A stretch of DNA of 64,000 nt from JAWWPY01 sp033854735 (GTDB lineage: Bacteria; Actinomycetota; Actinomycetes; Streptosporangiales; Streptosporangiaceae), in the NCBI GenBank assembly GCA_033854735.1, contig JAWWPY010000598.1, positions 1-64,000 on the forward strand. Direction: 5' to 3'. Both the position numbers and the translations under genes were made by a program. Below, in pieces: positions 41,343 to 47,269 of the stretch. The notes under the pieces are model-generated. The model searched no databases and had not been told where the DNA came from. It was given only the letters and a program-made list of their open reading frames with translations. The first letter of the stretch is position 1. The number at the start of each line of letters is the position of its first letter.

Positions 41343-41599
41343 CGGATGCCCTTCTCCGTGAGCAGTGTCTCTATCGCCCGCAGCCAGCGTTCGTAATACG
41401 ACGCTTCCAGGTACTCCGCCGGCGGGATCCGTTCGATCGCGTCCCTGAACTCGTCGACGTTGTAGAGCCCGCGCGCCCGCAGCACCCCGTTCAGCGCGTA
41501 GACCCGTGCCTCCCAGTCAGCATGGAACGGCTGGCCGTCGCCGCCCACCGGGACCGGCCCGAAGCCGCTCTGCCCGCCGACATCGTGAACCCTGCTCAT
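41339..41599 (-). CDS. Nitrile hydratase beta subunit (N-terminal half)
   Basis: An 86-residue protein starting MSRVHDVGGQSGFGPVPVGGDGQPFHADWEARVYALNGVL, the canonical start of nitrile hydratase beta subunits (M.GVHD.GG..GFGPV), and ending with YLEASYYERWLRAIETLLTEKGI, where the beta subunit linker would normally begin. A clear GGAGGTG lies 7 bp before the ATG. It is the first gene of the three-gene operon. Its stop overlaps the GTG of the next gene by four bases, so the split is organised, not a random break. Confidence 0.92.
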   Translation of the reverse strand: MSRVHDVGGQSGFGPVPVGGDGQPFHADWEARVYALNGVLRARGLYNVDEFRDAIERIPPAEYLEASYYERWLRAIETLLTEKGIR

Positions 41600-41694
41600 C
41601 CGGCACCTCCCGGTGGCCCGTACCTGCCACGACCAGGCTAGCGGCGGGGCAGCGGGAACCGCCCGATATCCCCGTTGCGGTACGGCTGGGCCCC

Positions 41695-41794
41695 CCATCA
41701 CCGGCCGCACGGCCGGGCCCACACCGGCCGCATGGCCGGGCGCCCATCACCGGCCGCACGGCCGGGCGCCCATCACCGGCCGCACGGCCGGGTC
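41695..41794 (+). repeat. 26-bp tandem repeat array, about 4 copies
   Basis: The unit CCATCACCGGCCGCACGG followed by CCGGGCGC recurs four times with minor changes (copies near 41695, 41719, 41744 and 41770). Each unit contains the palindrome-like CCGGCCGCACGGCCGG. The array lies in the leader side of the nitrile hydratase operon. Confidence 0.8.
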
Positions 41795-41795
41795 T

Positions 41796-41848
41796 CATGA
41801 TCACGGAATATTTCTGTCAAATAGCCCCAGAAATATTCCGTGATCATG
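41796..41848. repeat. Long perfect inverted repeat (hairpin element)
   Basis: A 21-bp arm 41796-41816 starting CATGATCACGG is exactly complementary to 41828-41848 across an 11-base loop. The arms are AT-rich for this genome (GGAATATTTCTG). It abuts the tandem array and may be a terminator or a small non-coding hairpin repeat. Confidence 0.8.
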
Positions 41849-42036
41849 GGGCTGCCGCTCCGGGCCGCAGCCGGTGCGCGCCTCTCGCCGGCGCGAAGAT
41901 GCCCAGCGCGCTATCTCGTCACCGCGGGGCCGACCGTCGTTTGGGACGGTAACGGGCGGGTAGCGGAAGCCACGCTTCACCGGAGTCGATTCAGGCCGGT
42001 CAGGCTTGTTTCGGCGTAATAAGAGAGGAACCACCG

Positions 42037-42111
42037 ATGTATATCGGCGTTGGGACGCTCGTGCTTATTCTGATCATCATCCTCATCGTCTTTCTGGTGC
42101 GGAGGGTCTGA
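42037..42111 (+). CDS. 24-residue single-pass membrane peptide
   Basis: MYIGVGTLVLILIIILIVFLVRRV is encoded from ATG 42037 behind GAGAGGA at 42023-42029. It is one hydrophobic helix ending in two arginines, the form of small actinomycete membrane peptides that I recall being conserved. The good ribosome site and the clean helix argue that it is real. It may act by binding a membrane protein; no target is suggested by the neighbours. Confidence 0.62.
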   Translation: MYIGVGTLVLILIIILIVFLVRRV

Positions 42112-42394
42112 CCCCGCACCTCGCCGCTGCGCCAGGCCGCACGATGAGGTAGCCGACGTCCTCGGAGTGGTGCGCGACCAGACCCGGCCCCGCCTGCTGG
42201 CCGGGCTGGAAGCGCCCCTCCGAACTCGGTCGCCAGCGGTCAATAGGCCGCCAGGGCTCGATGGACCGCCAGGGCTCGATGGCCGGGAGCCCGTTCTCGA
42301 CCCTCTGCCGGGCGTTCTCGCAGCGGCCCCCAGTGCCGCCACCGCGGCGGGGAATTCCGTGGCGCCGAAGCGGCGGGAAATCTACTGTGTGCCC

Positions 42395-42796
42395 ATGGAC
42401 GACGAGGCATTCCTAGACGCGTTCGAGCGCGGTGCCCTGCAGCATCACGGCTTCGGTCATCGCGACCACCTGCGGATGGCCTGGCTGTATGTGCGCAGAT
42501 ATGGGCAGCACGAGGCGGTGCGCCGTGCGGAGACCGGCTTGCGCGCGCTGGCCGCGTCGCACGGCCATCCGGAACGGTACTCGGCGACGAGGACAGCCGT
42601 GTGGGTCGCTCTGGTCGCCCACCATCTCGCCGAGGCCCCGGACCTAGGGTTCGACGCGTTCCTGGGACGGTTCCCCCGGCTGCTCGATGGCCGGTTGCTT
42701 GATTCCCACTACTCCCCCGACCTGCTCGCCAGCGCCGGCAGCCGCGCCCGCTGGGTCGAGCCGGATCGCCTGCCGCTGCCGGCCGCAGTCGGCTAG
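42395..42796 (+). CDS. Conserved hypothetical protein
   Basis: A 133-residue, helix-rich protein from ATG 42395: MDDEAFLDAFERGALQHHGFGHRDHLRMAWLYVRRYGQHEAVRRAETGLRALAASHG. The HHGFGHRDHLRMAWLYV segment is striking for its clustered histidines, which could bind a metal. FDAFLGRFPRLLDGRLLDSHYSPDLLAS follows. It resembles a widespread family of small uncharacterised bacterial proteins that begin with FL.AF......F.HR.HL.MAW. Function unknown. Confidence 0.7.
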   Translation: MDDEAFLDAFERGALQHHGFGHRDHLRMAWLYVRRYGQHEAVRRAETGLRALAASHGHPERYSATRTAVWVALVAHHLAEAPDLGFDAFLGRFPRLLDGRLLDSHYSPDLLASAGSRARWVEPDRLPLPAAVG

Positions 42797-42838
42797 CCCA
42801 GTCCCGGGTCGTGCGGCCAGGATGGCATCATCGAGCAC

Positions 42839-43165
42839 ATGACCGTTGTGAAGATCAATGCGATTACAGTGCCGGCCGATAGCGGGGACGAGCTTGCCCG
42901 GCGGTTCGCGGCCCGGGCGGGCGCGGTCGACAACCAGGACGGCTTTGAAGGCTTCGAACTGCTGAAGCCGGCCGACGAGCGCACCACCTGGCTCGTGGTG
43001 ACACGCTGGCGGGACGACGCTTCTTTCAAGGCGTGGCTGCACTCGCCCGCGTTCGGGCACGGTCACCGCTCCGCGGCCGAGCGCAGCGGCGGCGAGGCGC
43101 CCGCCCCGGTCGGCGTCAGCAGCGAGCTGTGGTCCTACGAGGTCGCCGGCGGCTCAGCCGACTGA
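42839..43165 (+). CDS. MhuD-like haem-degrading / antibiotic biosynthesis monooxygenase
   Basis: A 108-residue dimeric alpha/beta-barrel protein beginning MTVVKINAITVPADSGDELARRFAARAGAVDNQDGFEGFELLKP, very close in pattern to mycobacterial MhuD. Asn7 and Trp66 are conserved at the positions needed for haem degradation, and His74/His76 lie where the haem-ligand histidine (His75) is expected. It would open haem to release iron. It begins 42 bp after the preceding gene and could be cotranscribed. Confidence 0.87.
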   Translation: MTVVKINAITVPADSGDELARRFAARAGAVDNQDGFEGFELLKPADERTTWLVVTRWRDDASFKAWLHSPAFGHGHRSAAERSGGEAPAPVGVSSELWSYEVAGGSAD

Positions 43166-43239
43166 GCGCAGGAGCCGCCCAGGTCCCGGACCCCCATCGA
43201 CCCGAACTATGTCTGCCCAGCGCCGGCGCGACCGCCCAG

Positions 43240-43461
43240 CTAGGCCTCGCCGCAGAAGGTGCCGTCCTTCACGGCGGCGACAAAGACCTCCCATTGCTGA
43301 GACGCGCAGGTGAGCATCGGGTTTCCGGGACTCTCAGAGTCACGAACAGCGACCGACCGGCCCAGGAACGCGACTTCGACGCATGCACCGCTCTCGCATG
43401 ACCGGCTACGACGCCAGGCGATCGGATCTGGCCATGCCCTCGTCGCCGAGTCCTCAGTCAC
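43240..43461 (-). CDS. DUF397 protein, copy 1 of the array
   Basis: A 73-residue protein from GTG 43461 with GGGAGGA upstream. RRSRSCESGACVEVAFLGRSVAVRDSESPGNPMLTCASQQWEVFVAAVKDGTFCG is the DUF397 core with the short N-terminal variant (C..GACVEVA). No Scr1 regulator directly precedes it, unlike classical pairs. It is one of four such genes within 1.7 kb on this strand. Confidence 0.88.
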   Translation of the reverse strand: MTEDSATRAWPDPIAWRRSRSCESGACVEVAFLGRSVAVRDSESPGNPMLTCASQQWEVFVAAVKDGTFCGEA

Positions 43462-43525
43462 CGGGTCCTCCCGTAACAATCGACGCCGTTTGGGCCGCAC
43501 CCACGTCCCTAATCATGCTATGCAT

Positions 43526-43537
43526 GACTAATTAGTC
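43526..43537. promoter_or_regulatory. 12-bp palindrome upstream of DUF397 copy 1
   Basis: GACTAATTAGTC is an exact palindrome in an AT-rich stretch 65 bp upstream of the DUF397 start, near a second AACTAATCAC half-like sequence. It is a candidate operator; the binding protein is unknown. Confidence 0.4.
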
Positions 43538-43633
43538 GCTGTCAACTAATCACACCGCTAGTGTTATATGAGAATCTGACGTTACCTGTGTTGCTGAGAG
43601 GACGCCAGTGATTTATACCGCTTAGGGCATAGA

Positions 43634-43665
43634 CAAGGGGCCGATCACATGGTATCGACCCCTTG
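43634..43665 (-). terminator. Hairpin terminator after DUF397 copy 2
   Basis: CAAGGGG-C-CGAT (43634-43645) pairs with ATCG-A-CCCCTTG (43654-43665), one mismatch, loop 8. It lies 25 bp beyond the stop of the DUF397 gene ending at 43690. Confidence 0.7.
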
Positions 43666-43689
43666 CCTGCTTGAAATCGGCAGATCTCT

Positions 43690-43905
43690 TCAGTGGATAC
43701 TGTCGAATTCGCCCCGTTTAATACCTGTTACGAACGCTTCCCATTCGGCCCTGGTGTAGGAAAGGACGGGGCCATCGGGGCTCTTAGAATCCCCCAACAG
43801 GATCATTTCACCCGCGGGCGCCACTCGGACGCACGCTCCGCCATCGCAGTGCCGTGCGACGCGCCACGAAACGTTCCCTCCGTCTGGTGAATCTGACAAT
43901 GCCAT
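43690..43905 (-). CDS. DUF397 protein, copy 2 of the array
   Basis: A 71-residue protein: NVSWRVARHCDGGACVRVAPAGEMILLGDSKSPDGPVLSYTRAEWEAFVTGIKRGEFDSI, a complete DUF397 domain (CDGGACVRVA, GDSKSPDGP, W..F..GIK.GEFD). Its first 103 bases overlap the end of the deleted Scr1-type gene, in another frame on the same strand, so it still sits in the classical position behind an XRE/DUF5753 gene. A hairpin follows it. Confidence 0.9.
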   Translation of the reverse strand: MALSDSPDGGNVSWRVARHCDGGACVRVAPAGEMILLGDSKSPDGPVLSYTRAEWEAFVTGIKRGEFDSIH

Positions 43906-44219
43906 TGACTATTTTCCTCCTTATCGCTGATGTCAGGCATGCCGACCAGTCTGCCTGTTAGGTGGCGTACTCTTTCGCTGATGTCGGCGATCAGGTGCAG
44001 GGAGTCCCAGGGAGGAAGCGACTCATAGCGGAGATACTCTATCGCCTCGCGGCGACGCTCGACCTCGGCTGGGCGTTCCTTGCGGAGGTTGACGTACGGC
44101 CCCTCCACGAAGACGACGCCCGGAAGCGCCTTTTCGTGGAACTCGACGGTAAGGTAGAGTCCGGTACGAAGTTGACGCAGCCGCCCGCCGACCTCCTGCC
44201 CGCGCACGCTGGGCTTCAT
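43803..44219 (-). pseudogene. Scr1-type regulator with in-frame internal deletion
   Basis: A 138-residue frame starting MKPSVRGQEVGGRLRQLRTGLYLTVE, which matches the first HTH helix of the intact regulator at 45011-45859 (VRQRELGARLRQLRTELGLTVE). It then jumps to FHEKALPGVVFVEGPYVNLRKERPAEVERRREAIEYLRYESLPPWDSL, matching FEKPLESVVFVEGLINHQYQERKLDLDRYREAIESLRDSALSPRDSV from residue 222 on. About 193 residues, the rest of the HTH and most of DUF5753, are gone without loss of frame. The usual stop is also lost and the frame runs into the DUF397 gene. It cannot bind DNA as a normal regulator. Confidence 0.75.
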
Positions 44220-44296
44220 CGAACGGGCCTCCTCAGTTTGGGCGCCACCCAGCATGGTGCCTCAGCAGCAGACCGTGGGATCGTTGCCTTCATGGC

Positions 44297-44566
44297 CTAT
44301 GCGAGCAACAAGTCTGTCCCGACTGCTCGTGACAGAAGATCGGCAGGGCAACGGGATGACGTCTGAAGCTCGTCGAATACGCCAGCCTTAATTCCGGCGA
44401 CAAAGCGTCGCCACTCATCGCGACTCACGGTGAGGGACGCCCCATCCGGGTTTATAAAGCTACGCATCACGATCGCATCACCGAGTCTCGCGATCTCGAT
44501 ACACGCACCCCCATCGCACAACCTGCCGCATTGCCACACCAGTTCTCCTGCCGGTCGGCTACTCAC
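44297..44566 (-). CDS. DUF397 protein, copy 3 of the array, C-terminally extended
   Basis: An 89-residue protein from GTG 44566 (GGAGG 5 bp upstream). GELVWQCGRLCDGGACIEIARLGDAIVMRSFINPDGASLTVSRDEWRRFVAGIKAGVFDEL is DUF397, but the usual (V/L).DSK.PDG is changed to MRSFINPDG, and about 20 residues (QTSSRCPADLLSRAVG...) follow the normal end. It has no intact regulator gene before it. It lies just upstream of the deleted Scr1-type gene on the same strand. Confidence 0.82.
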   Translation of the reverse strand: MSSRPAGELVWQCGRLCDGGACIEIARLGDAIVMRSFINPDGASLTVSRDEWRRFVAGIKAGVFDELQTSSRCPADLLSRAVGTDLLLA

Positions 44567-44687
44567 TACACCTCCAAGGTGGTAAAGAACCAAGTCCGCT
44601 GCCCCATGCAGACACACGATTTATCCGACCTCGTCAATCGGGGCGGTCAACCAATTATGCAAAAGTGATCATTGCCACCTATGTAGC

Positions 44688-44725
44688 GCCGTAGGGGCTG
44701 GCACACAGACGCTAGCCCCTACGGC
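44688..44725 (-). terminator. Hairpin terminator after DUF397 copy 4
   Basis: GCCGTAGGGGCT (44688-44699) pairs exactly with 44714-44725, loop 14. It follows the stop of the DUF397 gene at 44749 by 24 bp on the minus strand. Confidence 0.8.
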
Positions 44726-44748
44726 AAACATATTTCAATAAGTTACAT

Positions 44749-44961
44749 TTAAGCGAGATCGTCGAAGTCGCCCAGCTTAGCGCCCGCGAGAAACTCTTTC
44801 CATTCATCCTTTGTATATCGATATACTGGACCATTAGGCTGGCTTGTGTTACCAAGCACGACTGAGTCGCCCTGGCGCGCCACCATGACACACACGCCAC
44901 TCTCGCACGTGCGTGAGACGCGCCAGGAGACGTCCTCCGGCGCTGATGGATAAACTGACAT
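44749..44961 (-). CDS. DUF397 protein, copy 4 of the array (paired with intact regulator)
   Basis: A 70-residue protein from ATG 44961 (MSVYPSAPEDVSWRVSRTCESGVCVMVARQGDSVVLGNTSQPNGPVYRYTKDEWKEFLAGAKLGDFDDL), with AAAGGA upstream. It follows the intact Scr1-type gene by 50 bp, the normal pair order. Codon choice and the intergenic DNA around it are clearly less GC-rich than the rest of the window. A perfect hairpin ends the unit. Confidence 0.9.
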   Translation of the reverse strand: MSVYPSAPEDVSWRVSRTCESGVCVMVARQGDSVVLGNTSQPNGPVYRYTKDEWKEFLAGAKLGDFDDLA

Positions 44962-45010
44962 AGTCATCCTTTCATTAGAGTAATTCATGGGAACTACGCA
45001 AGCGAGTATA

Positions 45011-45859
45011 TTACCCGCTGGCGTAGGCTCTTCGCATCTCAGTTATGCGCAGCACCGAATCCCGTGGGCTCAAGGCGGAATCACGGAGAGACTCGATGGC
45101 CTCGCGGTAACGATCCAGGTCGAGTTTGCGCTCCTGGTATTGATGGTTGATTAGTCCCTCGACGAATACGACCGATTCCAGCGGCTTTTCGAAATCAAAG
45201 AGGACGAAATTGCTGTCCTGGCCGGCGTGCGCGCCAACGTCAAACGGAATGACCTGCACCGTTGCCTTGCCATCCAGCTCCAGCTCCAGAACCTTGTCAA
45301 GCTGCGCCGCCATCACGGCGGAGCCGCCAACCCGGCGGTGCAGCGCCGCTTCGTCCAGCAGAACGCGATAGCGTGGCGGCTTGTCCTGTACCAGCAACTG
45401 CTGGCGACGGAGCCGGACCTCGACTCGTCGTTGAAGTATTCTGGGATCAATTTTCGGCGCGATCCCCTTGATAATCGCCCGAGCATAGTCCTCAGTCTGC
45501 AGCAGCGCCGGCACGTAGTACATGGTGAAACTGGTAATCGACGTGGCTGCTTCCTCCAGCCCGATATACGGATTGAGCCCGAGATCATCGTATTCGTTCC
45601 ACCAGCTTTGCTCCCGCGCCTTCCGGGCGAGATCCATCAGCTCAGCCGACGTCGGCACATCAACGCCGTAGATTCCGCACAGGTCTCGGACGTCCCGCAG
45701 GCTCGGACGACGTGTCGCCGTCTCCATCCGGCTGATTTTGGTCGCTGAGCAGAGCAGCTTCTCCCCCACGTCTTCGACCGTCAGGCCCAGTTCTGTGCGC
45801 AACTGCCTAAGACGAGCGCCAAGTTCGCGCTGACGTACGGTCGGGCTCGCTCCTGTCAC
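45011..45859 (-). CDS. XRE regulator with DUF5753 domain (Scr1 family)
   Basis: A 282-residue regulator from GTG 45859 (AGGAG upstream). HTH at about 8-62: VRQRELGARLRQLRTELGLTVEDVGEKLLCSATKISRMETATRRPSLRDVRDLCGIYGV. The DUF5753 domain contains LEEAATSITSFTMYYVPALLQTEDYARAIIKG and VQVIPFDVGAHAGQDSNFVLFDF. It is the intact member of a duplicated family whose partial copy lies at 43803-44219. A palindrome upstream (45968-45983) may be its operator. Confidence 0.92.
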   Translation of the reverse strand: MTGASPTVRQRELGARLRQLRTELGLTVEDVGEKLLCSATKISRMETATRRPSLRDVRDLCGIYGVDVPTSAELMDLARKAREQSWWNEYDDLGLNPYIGLEEAATSITSFTMYYVPALLQTEDYARAIIKGIAPKIDPRILQRRVEVRLRRQQLLVQDKPPRYRVLLDEAALHRRVGGSAVMAAQLDKVLELELDGKATVQVIPFDVGAHAGQDSNFVLFDFEKPLESVVFVEGLINHQYQERKLDLDRYREAIESLRDSALSPRDSVLRITEMRRAYASG

Positions 45860-46393
45860 GGCATCTGCTCCTCGTTGAACTCAGCCGCACGCGACGAGCC
45901 CCCGGAGGGGAGGCGCCGCTCCCGGCCCTACCGCACGTTCCTCTAGCCTTGGCCCGGGGACTATACCGCTGGCATGTGCCAGCTATACCACACGTAGGTA
46001 TGATACCGCCAACCCAAACGCCTCATTGAGCCTGGCTGATCGCGCGGCGGCCGTGCGCGCCGCGACTGGCGCACCTATCGCGCAGCGTCCCCGCGATGAG
46101 CCAACGTCGCGATCGTTGCACCATGTGCCACGACTTCCCTGGTGAGGGCCAAATGGGCGTCGGTCACTGACAGCCAGGGTGACTTCTCGGCGGCCTACGA
46201 CCGGGCCCCGCGCCTGCCGGCCACGCCTCCAGCCGGCGCCGGCCGCCCGCCCTCCTGCATCCCTGAGGGCGTTAACTAAACGGCATGTGTCTAATGCGAT
46301 CTCCATAGGCATAGGTCTATGGCATTTGCCAAACTCGTGAGACGCTTGAAGTGCCGGCGCCGCGCGGCGTTGGTGAACCGGAGGAGGTCGACC
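45860..46393. other. Gene-free divergent intergenic region
   Basis: This 534-bp region separates the Scr1/DUF397 island from the membrane/OmpA pair. It holds the palindrome at 45968-45983 and an inverted repeat CCATAG-N8-CTATGG (46303-46322) shortly before the membrane-protein gene. The middle part (46030-46270) has no convincing frame; short open stretches there look like noise or fossil coding DNA. Confidence 0.5.
45968..45983. promoter_or_regulatory. Candidate operator upstream of the Scr1-type regulator
   Basis: GCTGGCA-TG-TGCCAGC, with 7-bp arms, is flanked on both sides by TATACC direct repeats, about 110 bp upstream of the regulator start. Autoregulation by the Scr1-type protein would be expected here. 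Confidence 0.5.
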
Positions 46394-47269
46394 ATGACTA
46401 CCTTGCACTTGCCGGCCGAGGAGCCAGAGGTTCGGGCGGCTGGACCATCCCCGCCGTCGGACGGGCCAGTTCATGGCCTGGAGCGGCCGGCGGATGTGGC
46501 GGACCTGATCCGCGATGTCAACCAGTCGAACGAGGCGGTGGAGGACCAGTGCCTGAGGGCCCGGCAGGCCACCGACGTCGCCGACCGCAGCGAGAAGATC
46601 GCGGAGCTGTCCGCGGCTACGGCCGAGGGGGCGAAGGTCGCGCACCGGACAATCCAGGCCGAGCGCCCCCGGCGCCGGGCGTCGCTGCCCCGGCAGGTGG
46701 TCTTCGCGCTGGTGACAGTGGTGCTGGATGGCCTGGCGTGCTACTTCGCCGCCCAGGCACTCGATGGCAGCCAGGACGCCACCCTGGTGTGGGCCGGCCT
46801 GTTCCTCGCCGTCCTGGCCGGGGGCGAAGTGGCCCTCGACTTCTACCGGGACCGTCATCAGGGCGCCTGGCGCGTGCTGGGCGTCCTGCTCGCGGCGTTC
46901 GTCACGGTGCTCGGGGTTCTTCGCTTCTCGTACCTGGCGACTGTGGGAACCGGCGGCCTGGTGCCGGCGGTCGCCGGGGCATGCCTGTTCACGGCGGCCA
47001 CCGCGGGCTTCCTCTTCCTTGGTTACCGCGCACTGCGGGCCGCCGAGACGCCGCCGGCCTGGCGGGCGCGCCGGTGGGCGCGTGCGGCACACCGGTCGGC
47101 CCAGGCCGCCTGCGGCGTGGCGGAACGAGACGCGGCCGAACGAGACCGCCTGATCGACGCCTACCTCGGCCAGGTCAGGCGCCAGGTGCTGAAGACCTGC
47201 CCGGCGGGGCAGCAGTTGACGATGGAAACGGCGGTGCGGACGCACCTGCTCGGAAAGGCACCGGTATGA
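46394..47269 (+). CDS. Four-helix membrane protein coupled to an OmpA-domain lipoprotein
   Basis: A 291-residue protein from ATG 46394 with GAGGAGG at 46381-46387. The N-terminal ~95 residues are soluble and acidic with a predicted coiled coil (EAVEDQCLRARQATDVADRSEKIAELSAATAEGAKVAHRTIQAE). Four hydrophobic segments follow (VVFALVTVVLDGLACYFAAQ, TLVWAGLFLAVLAGGEVAL, VLGVLLAAFVTVLGVLRFSYLA, LVPAVAGACLFTAATAGFLFLGY), then a basic, helical C-terminus. The family is not recognised. Its stop overlaps the lipoprotein start (ATGA), so the two products are made together and may form one envelope complex. Confidence 0.72.
   Translation: MTTLHLPAEEPEVRAAGPSPPSDGPVHGLERPADVADLIRDVNQSNEAVEDQCLRARQATDVADRSEKIAELSAATAEGAKVAHRTIQAERPRRRASLPRQVVFALVTVVLDGLACYFAAQALDGSQDATLVWAGLFLAVLAGGEVALDFYRDRHQGAWRVLGVLLAAFVTVLGVLRFSYLATVGTGGLVPAVAGACLFTAATAGFLFLGYRALRAAETPPAWRARRWARAAHRSAQAACGVAERDAAERDRLIDAYLGQVRRQVLKTCPAGQQLTMETAVRTHLLGKAPV

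Larger units (their letters stand above)
41600..42036. other. Gene-free interval upstream of the nitrile hydratase operon
   Basis: This 437-bp stretch holds no convincing gene. It contains a four-unit 26-bp tandem array (41695-41794) and, directly after it, a long perfect AT-rich hairpin (41796-41848). The promoter of the nitrile hydratase operon must lie in it or in the repeat-free ~95 bp nearest the ATG. Confidence 0.6.

Noticed and set aside
41073..41599. Split nitrile hydratase beta considered as a frameshift
   Set aside because: The first half ends and the second begins with an organised GTGA overlap, the first has its own strong ribosome site, and the linker normally joining them is absent, as in ToyK/ToyL.
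41695..41794. Tandem 26-bp array considered as a CRISPR
   Set aside because: Units are directly adjacent without spacers, and no cas genes are present.
46030..46270. Short open stretches in the intergenic region before the membrane/OmpA pair
   Set aside because: Several 30-40 codon stretches look vaguely protein-like but have no start, ribosome site or recognisable motif.
45983..47245. 420-codon minus-strand frame opposite the membrane protein
   Set aside because: Arg/Gly/Pro-rich composition with no recognisable motif; the plus-strand gene has a strong ribosome site and four clear membrane helices.
46351..47265. Long N-terminal extension of the OmpA lipoprotein frame
   Set aside because: The ATG at 47266 starts a perfect lipoprotein signal and overlaps the previous stop as ATGA; the upstream part is out of frame with the membrane gene.
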